Positions 60,630 to 64,000 of a stretch of DNA of 64,000 bases are shown in pieces. How positions within the stretch are numbered: the stretch's first letter is position 1; every line of letters begins with the position of its first letter. Source of the DNA: Koleobacter methoxysyntrophicus (GTDB taxonomy: Bacteria; Bacillota; Thermosediminibacteria; Koleobacterales; Koleobacteraceae); NCBI RefSeq assembly GCF_017301615.1, contig NZ_CP059066.1:2153001-2217000 (forward strand). Reading direction: 5' to 3'. Both the position numbers and the translations under genes were made by a program. The notes under the pieces were generated by a model. That model did not search any database and had not been told where the DNA came from. It saw only the letters and a program-made list of their open reading frames with translations.

Positions 60630-61943
60630 ATGGATAATCCGATTGTAGCTATCGTCGGCAGACCAAATGTTGGGAAATCAACCCTTTTTAATAAAATAGT
60701 CGGGAAAAGGATATCAATAGTTGATAATCTCCCCGGTGTTACTAGAGATAGGATCTATGCAGATGCCGAATGGTTAAATAGGGGCTTTACTTTAATAGAT
60801 ACCGGTGGTATTGAAGTTGATGTTAAAAACGAAATACATCAGCAGGTTAAATACCAGGCGGAAGTTGCTATAAATACTGCAGACGTTATAATATTTTTAG
60901 TGGATGCAAAAGAGGGTCTAACACCTTCCGACCAAGAAGTAGCAGAATTATTAAGGCGCTCTGCAAAACCTATAATTTTAGCAGCAAATAAAGTAGATAA
61001 TTTTAACGATATTCCCGAGGGGATATATGATTTTTTTGCTTTAGGTTTCGGGGAACCTGTTATGATCTCATCGGCCCTGGGCCTTAATATAGGGGACCTT
61101 CTGGATAGAGTCGTAGAACGTTTTCAAAAAATTGAAAAAATTAAATATGGCGAAGATGTTATCAAAGTTGCTGTTGTTGGGAAACCCAATGTAGGCAAGT
61201 CTTCTCTAATTAATGCTATTCTTGGGGAAGAGAGGGTTATAGTCAGTGATATTCCCGGAACTACAAGGGATGCCGTTGATACCCCTTTTGAAAAAAACGG
61301 CCAGAAATATGTATTTATTGATACGGCCGGAATAAGGAAAAAGAGCAAAATCAGTGAAAGCATAGAATATTACAGTGTTTTACGGGGATTCAAAGCTATT
61401 GAAAGGGCAGATATAGTTTTGATAGTAATAGATGCCCTGGAAGGTATAACTGAACAGGATAAAAAGATATCCGGATTTGCTCATGATACAGGAAAGGCAT
61501 CTATAATTGTTGTAAATAAATGGGATCTGATTGAAAAAGACCATACTACTATGGATAAATACCGGAAGGATATTAGAAATAAACTGGCATTTATGCAATA
61601 TGCACCCATAATTTTTGTTTCAGTTAAGACCGGAAAAAGGGTTACAAGAATTTTAGATCTGGTTAAATTTGTATCAGATCAATATTCCATGAGAATCCAG
61701 ACCAGCATTTTAAATAGAATAATCAGTGATGCCGTAGCTGTAGTTGAACCTCCATCATTTAAAGGCAGAAAATTAAAAGTATACTATGTTACCCAATCCT
61801 CTACCAGACCTCCCACTTTCAATTTTTTTGTGAATGACCCAAATTTAATACATTTTTCATATCAAAGATACCTAGAAAATCAGCTCAGGGCTTCCTTCGG
61901 ATTGGAAGGCACTCCATTAAAATTCTATTTTAAAAAACGGTGA
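60630..61943 (+). CDS. der: Ribosome assembly GTPase Der (EngA)
   Basis: A 437-residue protein with two GTPase domains in tandem, needed for late 50S subunit assembly. The first P-loop GRPNVGKS is at 10-17, with DTGG near 57 and NKVD at 120-123; the second P-loop GKPNVGKS is at 184-191, with DTAG and NKWD following. The C-terminal KH-like domain has KVYYVTQSSTRPPTFNFFVN. GGGAGGG precedes the ATG. The order der-plsY-gpsA-spoIVA is conserved in Clostridia. Confidence 0.96.
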   Translation: MDNPIVAIVGRPNVGKSTLFNKIVGKRISIVDNLPGVTRDRIYADAEWLNRGFTLIDTGGIEVDVKNEIHQQVKYQAEVAINTADVIIFLVDAKEGLTPSDQEVAELLRRSAKPIILAANKVDNFNDIPEGIYDFFALGFGEPVMISSALGLNIGDLLDRVVERFQKIEKIKYGEDVIKVAVVGKPNVGKSSLINAILGEERVIVSDIPGTTRDAVDTPFEKNGQKYVFIDTAGIRKKSKISESIEYYSVLRGFKAIERADIVLIVIDALEGITEQDKKISGFAHDTGKASIIVVNKWDLIEKDHTTMDKYRKDIRNKLAFMQYAPIIFVSVKTGKRVTRILDLVKFVSDQYSMRIQTSILNRIISDAVAVVEPPSFKGRKLKVYYVTQSSTRPPTFNFFVNDPNLIHFSYQRYLENQLRASFGLEGTPLKFYFKKR

Positions 61944-61967
61944 ATGTCTAGGAGGTGAACAGATAAA

Positions 61968-62573
61968 TTGTTTTTTAAAATGATGAGCATAATAATTAGT
62001 TATTTACTGGGCTCGATATCATTCTCATATTTTATAGCTAAAATATGGATGGGCATAGATATAAGAAACTATGGAAGCGGAAACGCCGGTGCGACAAATG
62101 TGCTTAGAGTATTAGGAACCAAACCTGCGATAATCGCTCTTCTAGGGGATGCTTTAAAAGGTATTATAGCTGTGTATTTGGGAAAGTTGACCGGAGATGA
62201 ATCGATAATGTTGTTATGCGGCTTGGCTGTGGTCATAGGGCATAATTGGCCTATCTTTTTAAAATTTAAAGGGGGGAAAGGAATTGCTACCAGTTTAGGA
62301 GTAATTTTGACTATATCTCCCTTGAGTTCTTTAATACTAATTATCATAGGAGTGTTTATTATCTATATCACTAGATATGTTTCCCTTGGTTCTATAACTT
62401 CTGCTATTATTCTGCCTTTTATTTTTTATATGCTTCATAAGTCCGGCTATTATTTAGTCTTTGCTCTGGTTTTAACATTTTTAGCTCTATTCCGACACAG
62501 AAGCAATATTCAGCGGCTGCTTTCAGGTAAAGAATCTAAATTGGGTGAAAAGAAAACTTCGAGGGTTAAGTAA
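61968..62573 (+). CDS. plsY: Acyl-phosphate:glycerol-3-phosphate acyltransferase
   Basis: A 201-residue membrane enzyme that moves an acyl group from acyl phosphate to glycerol-3-phosphate, the first step of phospholipid synthesis. The three loops read GSISFSYFIAK near 16, RNYGSGNAGATNVLRVLG near 33-50 and GHNWPIFLKFKGGKGIATSL near 90-109. Five helices fit the family. The start is a TTG with GGAGGT 11 bases upstream; an ATG four codons later is possible. Confidence 0.93.
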   Translation: MFFKMMSIIISYLLGSISFSYFIAKIWMGIDIRNYGSGNAGATNVLRVLGTKPAIIALLGDALKGIIAVYLGKLTGDESIMLLCGLAVVIGHNWPIFLKFKGGKGIATSLGVILTISPLSSLILIIIGVFIIYITRYVSLGSITSAIILPFIFYMLHKSGYYLVFALVLTFLALFRHRSNIQRLLSGKESKLGEKKTSRVK

Positions 62574-62598
62574 CTGCAGATTTGGGGTGAAAAGTATT

Positions 62599-63636
62599 AT
62601 GAAAAAACGTGTTGCGGTAATAGGTGCAGGTAGTTGGGGGACAGCTCTGGCTATTCTTCTTGCTGATAAGGGTTATGATGTTTGCCTGTGGGGGAGACGG
62701 AGAGAGTATGTAGAAGAAATGCTGGAAACAAGAGAAAACAGAGATTATCTACCGGGGGTTAAGATACCCTACGGGTTACAAATGACGTGGGATTTGGAAA
62801 AAAGCATTTTAAATCGGGAATATATTGTTTTGGTGGTGCCATCTCATAGTATGAGACAGATGGTGTCACAAATAAGACCCTTTATTGATAAAAATGCAGT
62901 AATAATTAGTGCTTCAAAAGGGTTAGAAGTTGACACATTAAAAAGAATGTCTGAAGTGATAAAAGAAGAGCTGCATGAATCGATGCATAAAAATATTGCT
63001 GCAATTTCCGGACCGAGTCATGCAGAAGAGGTTTCAAAAGGTCTTCCAACTACTGTTGTTGCTGCAGCCCCTCATAAAGAAATTGCTGAAAGTGTTCAGG
63101 ACCTTTTTATTACTTCTAAATTCAGGGTTTACACCAATCCTGACATAATAGGGGTTGAACTGGGAGGGGCCCTCAAAAATATCATAGCATTAGGTGCCGG
63201 TATTTCTGATGGTTTAGGTTTTGGGGATAATACTAAAGCTGCCCTTATGACCAGAGGTATTGCAGAAATAGCTCGTCTTGGCATTGCCATGGGGGCCGAA
63301 CCTTTAACCTTTGCAGGTTTATCTGGGATAGGAGACCTTATAGTAACCTGCACAAGCATTCATAGCAGGAACAGAAGAGCGGGTATTTTAATCGGCCAAG
63401 GGAAAACCCTTGATGAGATATACTCTAATACTAAAATGGTCATTGAAGGAGTAAGGACTACAAAAGCGGCATATAAATTGCAAAAAGAATATAACATTGA
63501 GATGCCGATAACATCTGAGCTATATAAAGTATTGTTTGAGGCAAAAAATCCCCTTAATGCCGTTAAAGACCTTATGGAAAGGGGAAGGACTCACGAAATA
63601 GAAGAAGTTGCAGTGCAGAAATCCTGGCATTGCTGA
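62599..63636 (+). CDS. gpsA: Glycerol-3-phosphate dehydrogenase [NAD(P)+]
   Basis: A 345-residue enzyme that makes glycerol-3-phosphate from dihydroxyacetone phosphate, the substrate of PlsY encoded just upstream. The cofactor loop VIGAGSWGTALAILLADKG starts at residue 7; SGPSHAEEVSKGLPT near 138 and the catalytic-Lys region VELGGALKNIIALGAGISDG near 190 are complete; GLSGIGDLIVTCTS follows. ATG 62599 follows GGGGTGA by eight bases. A terminator follows. Confidence 0.95.
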   Translation: MKKRVAVIGAGSWGTALAILLADKGYDVCLWGRRREYVEEMLETRENRDYLPGVKIPYGLQMTWDLEKSILNREYIVLVVPSHSMRQMVSQIRPFIDKNAVIISASKGLEVDTLKRMSEVIKEELHESMHKNIAAISGPSHAEEVSKGLPTTVVAAAPHKEIAESVQDLFITSKFRVYTNPDIIGVELGGALKNIIALGAGISDGLGFGDNTKAALMTRGIAEIARLGIAMGAEPLTFAGLSGIGDLIVTCTSIHSRNRRAGILIGQGKTLDEIYSNTKMVIEGVRTTKAAYKLQKEYNIEMPITSELYKVLFEAKNPLNAVKDLMERGRTHEIEEVAVQKSWHC

Positions 63637-63656
63637 TCTTATAACTTAACTAATTT

Positions 63657-63682
63657 GCTTCCGATTAGGAAGCTTTTTTATT
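63657..63682 (+). terminator. Rho-independent terminator after gpsA
   Basis: GCTTCC GATTA GGAAGC (63657-63673) followed by TTTTTTA. Confidence 0.88.
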
Positions 63683-63687
63683 TTTTG

Positions 63688-63716
63688 GTCATATTCCATC
63701 AGCAAAAACATATATA
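63688..63716 (+). promoter_or_regulatory. Sigma-E-type promoter for spoIVA
   Basis: GTCATATT (63688-63695) fits the sigma-E -35 consensus GKCATATT fully. CATATATA (63709-63716), 13 bases on, fits the -10 consensus CATACAMT in part. spoIVA is a sigma-E gene in Bacillus. Confidence 0.55.
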
Positions 63717-63834
63717 TATAATGTTAATACGAGGCAAGTTTCGAATTTATTAATAATTTATACAAAGTATTAATGGGGAGGGATGATGCCACATCTCATT
63801 TTAAATCTATTATTTCAAAGGAGGGAAAAGATAA

Positions 63835-64000
63835 ATGGAGAGATTTGATTTACTTAAGGATATAGCCGAACGAACTAATGGTGATATATATATAGGTGTA
63901 GTAGGACCGGTCAGGTCGGGCAAATCAACCTTTATAAAAAAATTCATGGAAAAAATCGTACTCCCACACATTGAAAATGTTCACGATAAGAACAGGACTA
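63835..64000 (+). CDS. spoIVA: Stage IV sporulation protein A, N-terminal part (3' end outside window)
   Basis: The first 55 codons are visible: MERFDLLKDIAERTNGDIYI, then GVVGPVRSGKSTFIKKFMEK, which carries the P-loop GPVRSGKS. SpoIVA is a mother-cell ATPase that polymerises on the forespore surface and forms the base layer of the coat. Bacillus SpoIVA begins almost the same way (EKVDIFKDIAERTGGDIY). AAAGGAGGG lies before the ATG. Confidence 0.95.
   Translation, partial: MERFDLLKDIAERTNGDIYIGVVGPVRSGKSTFIKKFMEKIVLPHIENVHDKNRT

Noticed and set aside
1-64000. CRISPR array, prophage or toxin-antitoxin pair
   Set aside because: No regularly spaced repeats, phage structural genes or paired small toxin/antitoxin frames were seen on either strand.

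Overview
The window comes from a low-G+C, endospore-forming, Gram-positive bacterium of the class Clostridia. The sporulation genes say so: spoVD, spoIIGA, sigE, sigG, spoIIP, the start of spoIVA, sspI, the cotJ operon and a CotF-type coat protein. The metabolism looks anaerobic, with ferredoxins, four radical-SAM enzymes and an L-lactate dehydrogenase. MurE carries the DNPR motif, so the peptidoglycan is probably built with meso-diaminopimelate. Genus cannot be fixed from the sequence alone.

Region 1 (1-30,055) is a mosaic of small transcription units on both strands. In order it holds an SGNH-hydrolase tail, a glutamine synthetase family gene, spore coat genes, a DUF815 ATPase, sspI, an ATP-grasp ligase, a deletion scar joining a LytS-type fragment to a probable DUF1850 tail, a fused TRAP permease, a caspase-like orphan, a YtqA-type radical-SAM gene, mobA, cotJABC, an unassigned transporter, ldh, an internally deleted TnpB element, a polysaccharide deacetylase, ogt, a Crp/Fnr regulator, hsp20, a ferredoxin, a class III aminotransferase, a split ubiB-like gene, tRNA-Pro(CGG), a DUF1657 spore protein, two M16 peptidases and a MATE exporter.

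Region 2 (30,056-49,740) is lgt followed by a division and cell wall (dcw) cluster: mraZ, rsmH, ftsL, spoVD, murE, murF, mraY, murD, ftsW, murG, murC, murA, ftsQ, DUF881, sbp, ftsA, ftsZ. All genes are on the plus strand. Three AAGTG-headed decamers in exact 10-bp phase lie in front of mraZ and look like an MraZ operator. murB is absent. The cluster ends at a strong terminator behind ftsZ.

Region 3 (49,741-64,000) runs from cell division into sporulation. It holds spoIIGA-sigE, sigG, a small membrane protein, ylmC, nrdR, a B12-type radical-SAM gene, pgeF, DUF1614, spoIIP, two DUF3189 paralogues, a DUF512 radical-SAM gene, der, plsY, gpsA and the 5' end of spoIVA. Promoter-like motifs fit the expected sporulation cascade: Spo0A-type boxes with an unusual 21-bp spacer before spoIIGA, a sigma-F-type site before sigG and a sigma-E-type site before spoIVA.

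I found no CRISPR array, prophage or obvious new defence island. The least explained items are the caspase-like orphan (9,696-10,283), the 215-residue protein with a putative C-terminal zinc site (24,543-25,190), the 59-residue Cys/His-rich protein (14,210-14,389), the LytS/DUF1850 scar and the TnpB deletion derivative. All family names rest on recognised motifs; no database search was run.
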